The position numbers and the translations under genes were made by a program. Below are positions 35,180-42,799 of a stretch of DNA of 64,000 nt, piece by piece (position 1 is the first letter of the stretch; each line of letters starts with the position of its first letter). This DNA comes from Hellea sp. (GTDB taxonomy: Bacteria > Pseudomonadota > Alphaproteobacteria > Caulobacterales > Maricaulaceae): positions 1 through 64,000 of the forward strand of contig JAOIVW010000008.1 in assembly GCA_028224375.1 (NCBI GenBank), read 5' to 3'. Below the pieces are notes generated by a model, which made no database searches, had not been told where the DNA came from, and saw nothing but the letters and a program-made list of their open reading frames with translations.

Positions 35180-35992
35180 ATGTCTGAGAATTATGCTGAT
35201 CGTTTCATCGCCAAAGGCGGCGCTAAATTTAATCTCTCCAAATGCCCGACCGAGGTTGATATTTTTTCTGGCAAGTCATCGGCGCGCGCTGCGATAAAGG
35301 ATAGTGCCAAAGCCATACAGCCACTCGCGCATAAATTATATGGCGAAGCCGAGAGGTCAGTCTTGATTGTCCTGCAAGGCATGGACACCTCCGGTAAGGA
35401 TGGGACGACAGCGGCTATATTGCACCGCACGCCGCCGCTCAATATCAACGTCGCCAGCTTTAAAGCCCCCAGCAAAAAAGAACTCTCGCAGGATTACCTC
35501 TGGCGAATTCACAATGTCTGCCCTGGCAAAGGACAAATCACGGTCTTTAACCGCAGTCATTATGAAGATGTCTTGGTGGTCAAAGTGCGTAACTTTGCGC
35601 CCGCTGAAAAGGTTGAGCAGCGCTATGAGCAGATTAATAATTTTGAGCGGCACCTGACAGAAAACGGGACGACGGTTTTGAAATTCATGCTGCATATCAG
35701 TCATGAGACCCAAGGGGAGCGCCTGCGTGAGCGCTTGGAAGAGCCGCATAAGCGCTGGAAGTTTAATCCGGGCGATCTTGAAGACCGCAAATTATGGCCA
35801 GACTTCATGACCGCCTATGAAACCATGGTGAGACTTACGAGCACGGATCACGCGCCGTGGCACATTATCCCGTCTGACAGCCGTTCCACGCGGGGCGCGA
35901 TTATCAGCCGTATCGTGAAAGACACGTTAGAGCAGATGAACCCGCAATATCCTGATCCAGGATACCGCCCGAGCGATTTTGTCATTGACTAA
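35180..35992 (+). CDS. Polyphosphate kinase 2 family phosphotransferase
   Basis: 270 residues with a GGAG Shine-Dalgarno. Walker A QGMDTSGKDGT (67-76), Walker B-like FNRSHYEDVLV, the lid arginine helix (RLRERLEEPHKRWKF), and PWHIIPSDSRSTRGAI match PPK2-family polyphosphate:nucleotide phosphotransferases (NDP or NMP kinases using polyP). Cytoplasmic. Subclass (I, II or III) cannot be fixed from sequence by eye. It sits in the ECF sigma operon and its stop is directly followed by the mtgA frame. Confidence 0.9.
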   Translation: MSENYADRFIAKGGAKFNLSKCPTEVDIFSGKSSARAAIKDSAKAIQPLAHKLYGEAERSVLIVLQGMDTSGKDGTTAAILHRTPPLNINVASFKAPSKKELSQDYLWRIHNVCPGKGQITVFNRSHYEDVLVVKVRNFAPAEKVEQRYEQINNFERHLTENGTTVLKFMLHISHETQGERLRERLEEPHKRWKFNPGDLEDRKLWPDFMTAYETMVRLTSTDHAPWHIIPSDSRSTRGAIISRIVKDTLEQMNPQYPDPGYRPSDFVID

Positions 35993-37058
35993 AATAGCAA
36001 AAAAGAGAGGCCGCAGGTCGATAGGCATGTGGCTCGGCAATATTGCGCGCGCGGGTTTGTTGTTTTTTCTCGCCACTCAACTCTATACCGTGGCCTTGCG
36101 ATTTATCCCCGTGCCGACGACCATCCTCATGGTTCAGCGCGGTATGAGCGGCGAGGATATAAAACGCGATTGGACACGGCTCGAAGACATCTCGCCTTAT
36201 ATGGTTGAGGCGGTGATGGGCGGCGAGGATAGCCGTTTTTGCGAGCATGACGGTATTGACTGGGAGGCTATCGGGCAGGCCTTAGAAGATAATCAAGAAG
36301 GCGGGCGTCGACGCGGCGGCTCAACCATTACGCAGCAAACAGCCAAGAATGTCTTTTTCTGGAATGGCGGCGGCTATGCCCGCAAAGCAGGCGAGGCGTG
36401 GTTTGCTAGCCTGATAGATTTCACTTGGGGCAAGCGCCGCGTAATGGAGGTTTACTTAAATGTTGCTGAATGGGGTGACGGCATTTTTGGTGTAGAGGCT
36501 GCGGCGCAAAATAGATTTGGAAAATCGGCGAAAAATTTGACCCAGCGAGAAGCGTCACTCCTCGCCGCCGTTTTGCCCAGCCCGAATAAATGGCGTGTCG
36601 ACCCGCCAACATCCTTTGTTCAAGGACGCGCCGGAACTTTACGCCAACGCATGGCGGTTATTCGGAACTCTAACTATGCGGCCTGCGTATTAAAGGGGAG
36701 CGCGCCGCAACCTGTTCAGCGAGAAACTGTTGACAAGGCTCCTCAAGAGACGCCGCAAGATGTCCCGGCAACACCAAATGCTGAGGACAACACTGAAAGT
36801 GCTCTTGAAGACCTGTTGGACGCGGCGGAAGAAAGTTTAAATAAGGATAAGAACGCCATGCCTCCCAAACCTGAAACGCCCCCAGTACAAGTGCCTGTAA
36901 CAGACCCTACAAATGTGCCGACGCCAGAACCTAGCCAAATCCCGCCTACGATTTCGCCTGACGTTCCGAGCGAAACCCCGCAAGAGGTGCCGATACAGTC
37001 CCCGCCGACCGAAATCCCGCAGCGCATTGATACGCCGCGCATTCCGCCTGGACCTTAA
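35979..37058 (+). CDS. mtgA: Monofunctional peptidoglycan glycosyltransferase MtgA with Pro-rich tail
   Basis: Glycosyltransferase-51 domain: GGEDSRFCEHDGIDWEAI (catalytic Glu), RRRGGSTITQQTAKN, KRRVMEVYLNVAEWGDGIFGVEAAA, FGKSAKNLTQREASLLAAVLPSP. One N-terminal helix (about 24-40) anchors it in the inner membrane, where it polymerises lipid II. Residues about 230-359 form a Pro/Glu/Thr-rich tail absent from typical MtgA. The start is unsettled: TTG 35979 and TTG 35985 overlap the ppk2 end; ATG 36027 removes the basic lead; ATA 35994, just after the ppk2 stop, gives (M)AKKRGRRSIG. Confidence 0.9.
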   Translation: MSLTKIAKKRGRRSIGMWLGNIARAGLLFFLATQLYTVALRFIPVPTTILMVQRGMSGEDIKRDWTRLEDISPYMVEAVMGGEDSRFCEHDGIDWEAIGQALEDNQEGGRRRGGSTITQQTAKNVFFWNGGGYARKAGEAWFASLIDFTWGKRRVMEVYLNVAEWGDGIFGVEAAAQNRFGKSAKNLTQREASLLAAVLPSPNKWRVDPPTSFVQGRAGTLRQRMAVIRNSNYAACVLKGSAPQPVQRETVDKAPQETPQDVPATPNAEDNTESALEDLLDAAEESLNKDKNAMPPKPETPPVQVPVTDPTNVPTPEPSQIPPTISPDVPSETPQEVPIQSPPTEIPQRIDTPRIPPGP

Positions 37059-37068
37059 GCTAATAAGC

Positions 37069-38262
37069 CTAGAGAACGGCTAGGATAGCCTCAGCCAGTC
37101 TCGGGATATTGCTGGTATTTGCGCCTGCAATATTGATGCGGCCTGATGGCATGAGGTAAACCGCATGTTCCTCGCGCAAGCGCGCCGCATGGTCAGGCGA
37201 TAATGGCAGCGTCGAGAACATACCGTTTTGATTTTTGATGGCAGCCGCCATAGCTTCGCCGCCTTGGACATTCATCGCGTCTGACAGAAGCTGCCGCAGC
37301 CCTAGCATTCGCTCGCGCATCTCGTCTAATTCGCCGACCCAAATATTGCGCAGGCTTTCATCGCGCAAAATCCGCGTGACAATGGCTGCGCCGTGATCTG
37401 GCGGCATGGAGATAAGCTTGCGCTGTATCGCGCCAAATTGGCTCTTGAGAGCGGCAGCCTTATCAGCCGTTTGCGTGATAGCGGCAATCAGGCCCGTCCG
37501 TTCGCGGTAAAGCGCGAAGTTTTTAGAACAGCTTGCGGCGAGGAGCACTTCTGGACAGGTCTCGATGACTTTGCGCAGGCCGTAAGTGTCTTCATCCATG
37601 CCGCGGCCGAGACCGAAATAGGCTAAATCAATAAATGGAAACAAACCGCGTTCTGCCATAAACGGGGCGAGGCGGTCCCATTGCGCAGGCGACAAGTCAG
37701 CGCCTGTTGGATTGTGGCAACAGCCATGTAGCAGAACAATATCGCCGCGCTTGGCATGTGTGTCCAAGTGAGAGAGCATGTCCTCAAAATCAACGCCCAA
37801 CGTTTCGCGGTTATAATAAGGATAGCTGTCCATGCGCATGCCTGCATCGGTAATGAGCGGGATGTGATTGGCCCAAGTCGGCGTTGACGCCCAAACGGTC
37901 GCATCAGGGGCCGCAACTTTTAAAACTTCAGCCCCGAGGCGCAGCGCGCCTGAGCCGCCAGCGGTTTGCGCAGCGCCGACACGGCCCTCGGTCAGAACGG
38001 CGCTGTCTTTTCCAAGCATCAGTTCTAGCATATCTTGGCAGTAATCTTGATTACCGATGGTTCCGACATAGGTCTTTGTCGTTTCCTCACGGCCCCACAT
38101 CTGCTCAGCCATTTTTACGGATTTTAAAATCGCCGTATTGCCTGAGGCATCTTTATAGACCCCTACGCCCAGATCAATTTTTTCTGGGCGGGTATCGGCT
38201 TTGCATTGTTCCATAACCACCATGATGGGATCATTGGGACGGGCGGCAACGGACTCAAACAT
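37069..38262 (-). CDS. Aspartate/aromatic aminotransferase (class I)
   Basis: 397 residues from ATG 38262 (frame open 11 codons upstream). PLP aminotransferase fold I motifs: GVGVYKDASGNTAILKSV, TAGGSGALRLGAEVLK, SYPYYNRETLGVDFEDM, LHGCCHNPTGADLS, DLAYFGLGRGMDED, and the Schiff-base Lys in ASCSKNFALYRERTG (about residue 245), the AspC/TyrB class. Cytosolic; transfers amino groups between aspartate or aromatic amino acids and 2-oxoglutarate. Monocistronic, convergent with mtgA. Confidence 0.93.
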   Translation of the reverse strand: MFESVAARPNDPIMVVMEQCKADTRPEKIDLGVGVYKDASGNTAILKSVKMAEQMWGREETTKTYVGTIGNQDYCQDMLELMLGKDSAVLTEGRVGAAQTAGGSGALRLGAEVLKVAAPDATVWASTPTWANHIPLITDAGMRMDSYPYYNRETLGVDFEDMLSHLDTHAKRGDIVLLHGCCHNPTGADLSPAQWDRLAPFMAERGLFPFIDLAYFGLGRGMDEDTYGLRKVIETCPEVLLAASCSKNFALYRERTGLIAAITQTADKAAALKSQFGAIQRKLISMPPDHGAAIVTRILRDESLRNIWVGELDEMRERMLGLRQLLSDAMNVQGGEAMAAAIKNQNGMFSTLPLSPDHAARLREEHAVYLMPSGRINIAGANTSNIPRLAEAILAVL

Positions 38263-38400
38263 AACAATCTCTGGCAATAGATAAGTAAGCGCCACGCGTT
38301 AGCGGAATTAGCCATGATTGAAAAGGACTCAATTCACGGACGGTTTACTTTTCGGGCCTGCCCAGATACGGCATTATCTGTTAAATCTTGAGGAAATCAC

Positions 38401-39486
38401 ATGCTTTTCGCTATTCCCGCCATTGGGCTGCCTGTTCTTGGCTTACTTGTTTACACGCATAAGGTCTTGGGTGGTGAGAATTTGTCCAAATATGACCGTA
38501 ATGATCCTCCGACCTTTGACGTTCCTGAAAAGCCTGAAGGCATAGAGCGCCTGAATGAATATTTGCACGAAGCCTTTGGGATGCATGGCCAATCGGCAAC
38601 GGCCACAACGGGATGGTCGGCCAAACGTGAACGTTTTGATGCGGCCGGTTTGGCGCGTGATCATGATTGTGAATTTCGCAAAGATAGTTTTGAGGCCAAT
38701 GGGGTTGCGCTTGACGGCGCTTGGACTTTGGTCGGGGGCGCGGACCCAAATCGGCGTATTCTATATCTCCACGGCGGGGCGATGACCGTTGGGAGTGATT
38801 TAAGCCACAGGCCTTTGACATATAATATTGCCAAGCGCACAGGCTGCGCGGTCTTCGCTGTTAATTATCGCTTGATGCCTGAAAATTCACGGCAGGCGAC
38901 CATTGATGATTGCCGCGCGGCTTATGAGTGGATTTTGGACAATGGCCCTGACGGCGCTGCACCCGCTCAAGCCGTGGGGGTCGCTGGCGACTCTGCGGGT
39001 GGGAACTTGACATTAATGGTCAGCCATTGGACGCGAGAGGCTGGGATAAAAAGGCCTGACGCGGTCGTCGCGCTCTCGCCAAGCACGGATTCGACCATTT
39101 CCAGCCCGTCTATGAAAGGCAATCTACATAAAGACCTGATGTTGACGCCTCTTTTAAAGGATGTGTTGAAAGCGCCCAGATCATTACTCTTATGGGGCCT
39201 ACGCAAAACTTATGGCTTTAATCCCTCTGATCCAGTCATTTCGCCTATCTTTGATGACTTGTCTGACCTGCCGCCAACTCTGTTACAAGCCAGCGCGTCT
39301 GAGATGCTTTATGATGATAGTGTGCGTTATGCAGCTAAGGCGAAAGCGCAAGGATCGGATGTTATCTTCCAAAGCTGGGATAATCTCCCCCATGTTTGGC
39401 AGATTTTTGATGATTATCTTGCGGAAGCGCATGACGCTCTGGATGAAATTGCAGCCTTTTTCAAGAAAAATGGATTAAATGGATAA
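38401..39486 (+). CDS. Alpha/beta hydrolase, hormone-sensitive lipase (HSL) type
   Basis: 361 residues. The N-terminus (about 2-20) is a membrane or signal-like hydrophobic stretch. HSL-family motifs are present: oxyanion HGG in RRILYLHGGAMTVGS, nucleophile GVAGDSAGGNLTLM (Ser in GDSAG), Asp in TLLQASASEMLYDD, His in WDNLPHVWQIF. Substrates are esters of short to medium acyl chains, not resolvable here. Stands alone with its own promoter region, 54-plus bases after the divergent aminotransferase. Confidence 0.88.
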   Translation: MLFAIPAIGLPVLGLLVYTHKVLGGENLSKYDRNDPPTFDVPEKPEGIERLNEYLHEAFGMHGQSATATTGWSAKRERFDAAGLARDHDCEFRKDSFEANGVALDGAWTLVGGADPNRRILYLHGGAMTVGSDLSHRPLTYNIAKRTGCAVFAVNYRLMPENSRQATIDDCRAAYEWILDNGPDGAAPAQAVGVAGDSAGGNLTLMVSHWTREAGIKRPDAVVALSPSTDSTISSPSMKGNLHKDLMLTPLLKDVLKAPRSLLLWGLRKTYGFNPSDPVISPIFDDLSDLPPTLLQASASEMLYDDSVRYAAKAKAQGSDVIFQSWDNLPHVWQIFDDYLAEAHDALDEIAAFFKKNGLNG

Positions 39487-39585
39487 TATTTTTCTGTTTT
39501 ATTTCAATAAGTTATTAGGTATTTGCCGCAATAATTAGCATTATGAACGAAATCTGAAAATCAGTCTCAGAGAGAGTTCAGGCCC

Positions 39586-39621
39586 GTTTAGCTAAACCCT
39601 GTTTAACGGTTGGGACGTCCC
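39586..39621. other. Two perfect palindromes in the leader of the first glycine-zipper gene
   Basis: GTTTAGCTAAAC (39586-39597) and GGGACGTCCC (39612-39621) lie 30-60 bases before the ATG at 39650. They are exact dyads, the second able to form a compact hairpin in RNA. Either operator-like or mRNA structure; nothing similar was found before the other two family genes. Confidence 0.4.
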
Positions 39622-39649
39622 CTTCCGGCGCCAAGACAGGAGAAACATC

Positions 39650-40309
39650 ATGGCTCGTATAAACGCTAAAAAAACTCTCACTGCCGTAGTATTAGCTGCG
39701 GCGACATTCGCCACCCCAGCACTCGCTCATGCCGGAAATTATTCTACAACCTCATATAAGAATGATTGCGCGACGAATACACAAGACCAAGTCATTGCCG
39801 GTACCATCGGCGCAGTCCTTGGCGGCGTATTAGGATCGCAGGTCTCCGGTAACGGTGCTCGTACTGAAGGTTCAGTTATTGGTGCCGTTTTAGGCGGCGC
39901 AGCAGGTGCCGCGATTGCGGATGGTCAGAACGATTGCGATAAACTTCGCGACAACAGCACATACCGCACAACGACTAATCGCAGCTATGACACTGGTTAT
40001 AACCGCGCCCCTGTTGTAACAAATGTCGGACTGAATAGCGGATATAGAACGGCGTCAAATAACCGTAATTATAACCGTGGCTATGCCGTTGATACGCGTC
40101 TTGACCGTGTTGATCGCCGGATTGACTACCTCCGTGCCGAGCGTTCAGACCTAAAACGTCAAGCGCGTTACGCAAATAGCCGCCGTGCTGCGAAACGTAT
40201 AGATAAGCGTTTATATGATATTTCATATGAACTGGATCAACTGAAACGCGACCGTAAAGCGATTAAAAAGTCGCAGGACCGTAACCGCAGCGTTAGAAAT
40301 CGTTGGTAG
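39650..40309 (+). CDS. Exported glycine-zipper protein (Rick_17kDa-like), first of three
   Basis: 219 residues, AGGAGA before the ATG. Signal peptide cleaved after ...ATPALAHA. The core QVIAGTIGAVLGGVLGSQVSGNGARTEGSVIGAVLGGAAGAAIADG is a glycine-zipper double helix of the 17-kDa-antigen / OmpA-associated type, expected to sit in the outer membrane. A coiled, basic C-terminal region follows (DRVDRRIDYLRAERSDLKRQAR ... RKAIKKSQDRNRS). A factor-independent terminator follows at 40343-40372. Function of the family in alphaproteobacteria: envelope integrity, unproven. Confidence 0.82.
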   Translation: MARINAKKTLTAVVLAAATFATPALAHAGNYSTTSYKNDCATNTQDQVIAGTIGAVLGGVLGSQVSGNGARTEGSVIGAVLGGAAGAAIADGQNDCDKLRDNSTYRTTTNRSYDTGYNRAPVVTNVGLNSGYRTASNNRNYNRGYAVDTRLDRVDRRIDYLRAERSDLKRQARYANSRRAAKRIDKRLYDISYELDQLKRDRKAIKKSQDRNRSVRNRW

Positions 40310-40342
40310 AGACCTCCCCCCAAGGTCATCTCTGACACAAGG

Positions 40343-40372
40343 AAGCCTCGAGTTATCTCGGGGCTTTTTTTA
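40343..40372 (+). terminator. Intrinsic terminator after the first glycine-zipper gene
   Basis: AAGCCTCGAG, loop TTAT, CTCGGGGCTT followed by seven T residues in total; GC-rich stem with one bulged pair and a strong U tract. It lies about 35 bases past the stop codon at 40309. Confidence 0.85.
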
Positions 40373-40409
40373 TGGCTTGATTTTACAAGGTGACGCGACT
40401 GCATAAATC

Positions 40410-40434
40410 ACTCGCCTTAAAAGCGAGTATTTTT
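40410..40434 (+). terminator. Second hairpin-U tract between the first two glycine-zipper genes
   Basis: ACTCGC, loop CTTAAAA, GCGAGT then ATTTTT. Smaller than the first terminator and about 40 bases past it; may back it up or act as an attenuator in the leader of the following gene. Confidence 0.5.
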
Positions 40435-40564
40435 GTATTCGAGGTGAGCGGGTGATAGACACTCAGCGTTCGGCGTAAAGCTTGCATAGACATAAGCAAG
40501 CATCGCCTTTTCCCGTGGATGGGTATTGTGGGTGATTGACCTAATAATGGCGGAGGAGCCAAAA

Positions 40565-41959
40565 ATGAAAATTCTTATGACAACGGTAGCAGTTGCTGCC
40601 ATGGCCTTTGTGCCAGCAACAGCTCAAGCTCAGCTTTTTGGCGGCTTGGATAACGGAACATTGCTGGGCGGAGCCGTTGGTGCTGGTCTTGGCGGAGCCA
40701 TCGGGTCTAATATTGCTGGTTCAGGCAATCGCGACGAAGGCACAGCCATTGGTGCGGTCCTCGGCGGACTTGGCGGCGCAGCTTATGCCAACAGCCAAAG
40801 CAATTATTACGGCAACCCTTATGCTGGGCAGTTTAACCCCGGTTTTAACGGCAGGAACCTTATCGGTACGGGCATTGGCGCAGGCTTAGGCGGCGTCCTA
40901 GGCTCTAATATCGCAGGCTCAGGCCAACGTGAAGAAGGAACAGCTATTGGTGCCGTACTAGGCGGCGTGGCGGGTTACGCTCTTGCAAATCGCGGCGGTC
41001 AGAATGGATTTAACGGTCCACAAGGTGGATTTCCCCAGGGTGGATTTGCTCAGGGCGGATTTCCCCAAGGTGGATTTAATGGCGGCGGCTTTGCCCCAGC
41101 TGGCCCCGGTTTTGTCGGCGGACCAAGCTTTGGCGCTCCATCATTCGGGTCCCAAGGATTTAGCGGAGGTGGATTTGCACCAGGACCTTTCGTAGGCGGC
41201 CCACAATTTGTGTCTTCAGGTCAGTTTATTTCTGGTCCGGTTGTGCCTGTGACGCGCTATATACAGCCGGCACCGCGTCCGGTGATACTGTCCCAACCTC
41301 GGACAGTTTACACAGCGCCTATTCATCACAACATCACATATGCCGCGCCAAATGTACGTTTGGCAGGTCCTCCAATTCGCTCGAGAGTTGTGCGCCGCAC
41401 GGTTAGAGTTGAGTCCGCCCCGATTGTGCGTTCACAGCGCATCATAGCTGCGCCTGCACAATGTCCGTCAGGCACAACACCGCAAAGCGACGGCACTTGT
41501 CTTGAAAGAACCGTGTCTTATGTGAGCCCTGCGCCAACGTACAGCCAGCCGGCACCTGTGATTTCACAGCCTTATGTCGCGCCTCAAATGGCAGATTGTC
41601 CTTCAGGAACAACAGCACAATCTGACGGCACTTGCATGGAACGCGCGGTTTCTTATACGCCTTCCTTCTATACGGCGCCGCAACAACCGTCTTGCCCGTC
41701 AGGTACGACAATGCAATCTGATGGAACTTGCTTGTCTCCTAAAGTCACCCATCTTGCGCCTAGCTACAGCGAAGCCTCAACTGTGACGACGACATATCGC
41801 GAGCCTTTAACGACTTACACAGCTCCCGCAACGACCTATCATGTGCCAGAAACGGTTGTCCGTCCTAGCGAGGAATATTGCTATGCAGGCGGAAGCAAAC
41901 GGTATGATAGCCGCGGAAAAGAGATAAAATCCAGTCATGATAATTGTCGTCACCACTAA
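40565..41959 (+). CDS. Exported glycine-zipper protein with CPxGTT cysteine modules, second of three
   Basis: 464 residues from ATG 40565, preceded by GGAGGAG. Signal peptide ends ATAQAQ. Two near-identical glycine-zipper blocks (about 32-75 and 96-145), each GAGLGG.(I/L)GSNIAGSG.R(E/D)EGTAIGAVLGG, form a duplicated outer-membrane module. A Gly/Phe/Pro-rich stretch (GFPQGGFAQGGFPQGGF) follows, then a Pro/Val/Tyr-rich region and three 13-residue units CP.GTT.QSDGTC (41462, 41597, 41693). The C-terminus ends CYAGGSKRYDSRGKEIKSSHDNCRHH. Probably a surface scaffold. The terminator at 41981 follows. Confidence 0.82.
   Translation: MKILMTTVAVAAMAFVPATAQAQLFGGLDNGTLLGGAVGAGLGGAIGSNIAGSGNRDEGTAIGAVLGGLGGAAYANSQSNYYGNPYAGQFNPGFNGRNLIGTGIGAGLGGVLGSNIAGSGQREEGTAIGAVLGGVAGYALANRGGQNGFNGPQGGFPQGGFAQGGFPQGGFNGGGFAPAGPGFVGGPSFGAPSFGSQGFSGGGFAPGPFVGGPQFVSSGQFISGPVVPVTRYIQPAPRPVILSQPRTVYTAPIHHNITYAAPNVRLAGPPIRSRVVRRTVRVESAPIVRSQRIIAAPAQCPSGTTPQSDGTCLERTVSYVSPAPTYSQPAPVISQPYVAPQMADCPSGTTAQSDGTCMERAVSYTPSFYTAPQQPSCPSGTTMQSDGTCLSPKVTHLAPSYSEASTVTTTYREPLTTYTAPATTYHVPETVVRPSEEYCYAGGSKRYDSRGKEIKSSHDNCRHH
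41462..41731 (+). repeat. Three copies of a 39-nt cysteine module (CPxGTTxQSDGTC)
   Basis: Copies at 41462-41500, 41597-41635 and 41693-41731, each 39 bases, encoding Cys-Pro-Ser-Gly-Thr-Thr-x-Gln-Ser-Asp-Gly-Thr-Cys. A fourth copy (Cys-Pro-Ile-Gly...) occurs at 54849-54887 in the unrelated basic exported protein. Two Cys 12 residues apart suggest a small disulfide-closed loop. Confidence 0.85.
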
Positions 41960-41980
41960 TCAGGGTTAACACTCTCTTAA

Positions 41981-42007
41981 AAGCGGCTTTTTGGGCCGCT
42001 TTTTTTA
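41981..42007 (+). terminator. Intrinsic terminator after the second glycine-zipper gene
   Basis: Stem AAGCGGC / GCCGCTT with loop TTTTTGG, followed by a run of T. Strong Rho-independent terminator 22 bases past the stop at 41959. Confidence 0.9.
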
Positions 42008-42031
42008 TGTGTAGATGACTGAGACAACTCT

Positions 42032-42061
42032 TTGCTTTTAAGCAACTATTCAGGTTATAAT
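42032..42061 (+). promoter_or_regulatory. Sigma-70-like promoter of the third glycine-zipper gene
   Basis: TTGCTT at 42032-42037 and a consensus TATAAT at 42056-42061, separated by 18 bases, 55 bases before ATG 42117. Recognition by eye only. Confidence 0.5.
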
Positions 42062-42116
42062 GCGTATATAGAGAGTCTAGCATCGTGAAGTGGTGCGCTT
42101 TAACACGGAGTTTTCC

Positions 42117-42743
42117 ATGAAATTCAAACTCGGATTTGCCCTTGCGGCCATCGTAACTGTCGCCGCGGCGCCTGTAGCCTCTGCTCATAATACGGGCTAT
42201 CATCACACACATCAAAACAGCTCTAATGGTAATAATCAGCTTCTCGGCGGCGCCATTGGTGCCGTTGCAGGCGGTGTTATCGGATCACAAGTAGCAGGAA
42301 ATGGTGCCCGCACAGAAGGATCTGTGCTAGGCGCAGTCCTCGGCGGAGCCGCAGGTGTGGCTATCGCAGGCAGCGGTAATAATAATCACAATGGTCACCT
42401 AGCCGGTGGATCTTATAATTCCAACACTGGCTATTATGGCGGCAGCTACAATAATGGCGGTACCTATAATAATGGTGGTTATTATAATAATGGTTACGCA
42501 ACCAGCTACCCTCGCACCCACACAACGACGACTTATAGCCAACCTTATTATAACAACGGCTACAGCTATCCGAGCACTTATTATGGTAACGGCGGATATT
42601 ACTCGCAGCCACGTACAAGCTTAAGCATTAATGTCGGTTCAGGCGGATATTATGGCGGCGGCGGTTACTATAGCCGCCCATATTATGGCGGTCATCATGT
42701 CGTACGTGGACATCGTGGTCATCATGGCGGCTTCAGACGCTAG
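42117..42743 (+). CDS. Exported glycine-zipper protein with Tyr/Asn/Gly-rich tail, third of three
   Basis: 208 residues from ATG 42117 behind CGGAG. Signal peptide ending VASAHN. One glycine-zipper block LLGGAIGAVAGGVIGSQVAGNGARTEGSVLGAVLGGAAGVAIAG, nearly the same as that of the first gene. The C-terminal half is low-complexity: repeats of YYNNG/GGYYNNGY and a His/Gly end (GHHVVRGHRGHHGGFRR). Such YGN-rich tails are prone to assembly. It ends with its own terminator (42764-42790), so each of the three genes is a separate transcription unit. Confidence 0.82.
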   Translation: MKFKLGFALAAIVTVAAAPVASAHNTGYHHTHQNSSNGNNQLLGGAIGAVAGGVIGSQVAGNGARTEGSVLGAVLGGAAGVAIAGSGNNNHNGHLAGGSYNSNTGYYGGSYNNGGTYNNGGYYNNGYATSYPRTHTTTTYSQPYYNNGYSYPSTYYGNGGYYSQPRTSLSINVGSGGYYGGGGYYSRPYYGGHHVVRGHRGHHGGFRR

Positions 42744-42763
42744 AAACAAGACAGAGACTTTAA

Positions 42764-42790
42764 GCCCCGCTAATTTAGCGGGGTTTTTTA
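42764..42790 (+). terminator. Intrinsic terminator after the third glycine-zipper gene
   Basis: CCCCGCTA, loop ATT, TAGCGGGG then six T. Perfect 8-bp stem with a U tract; it also converges on tlyA from the other side. Confidence 0.92.
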
Positions 42791-42799
42791 TTTGCGCCC

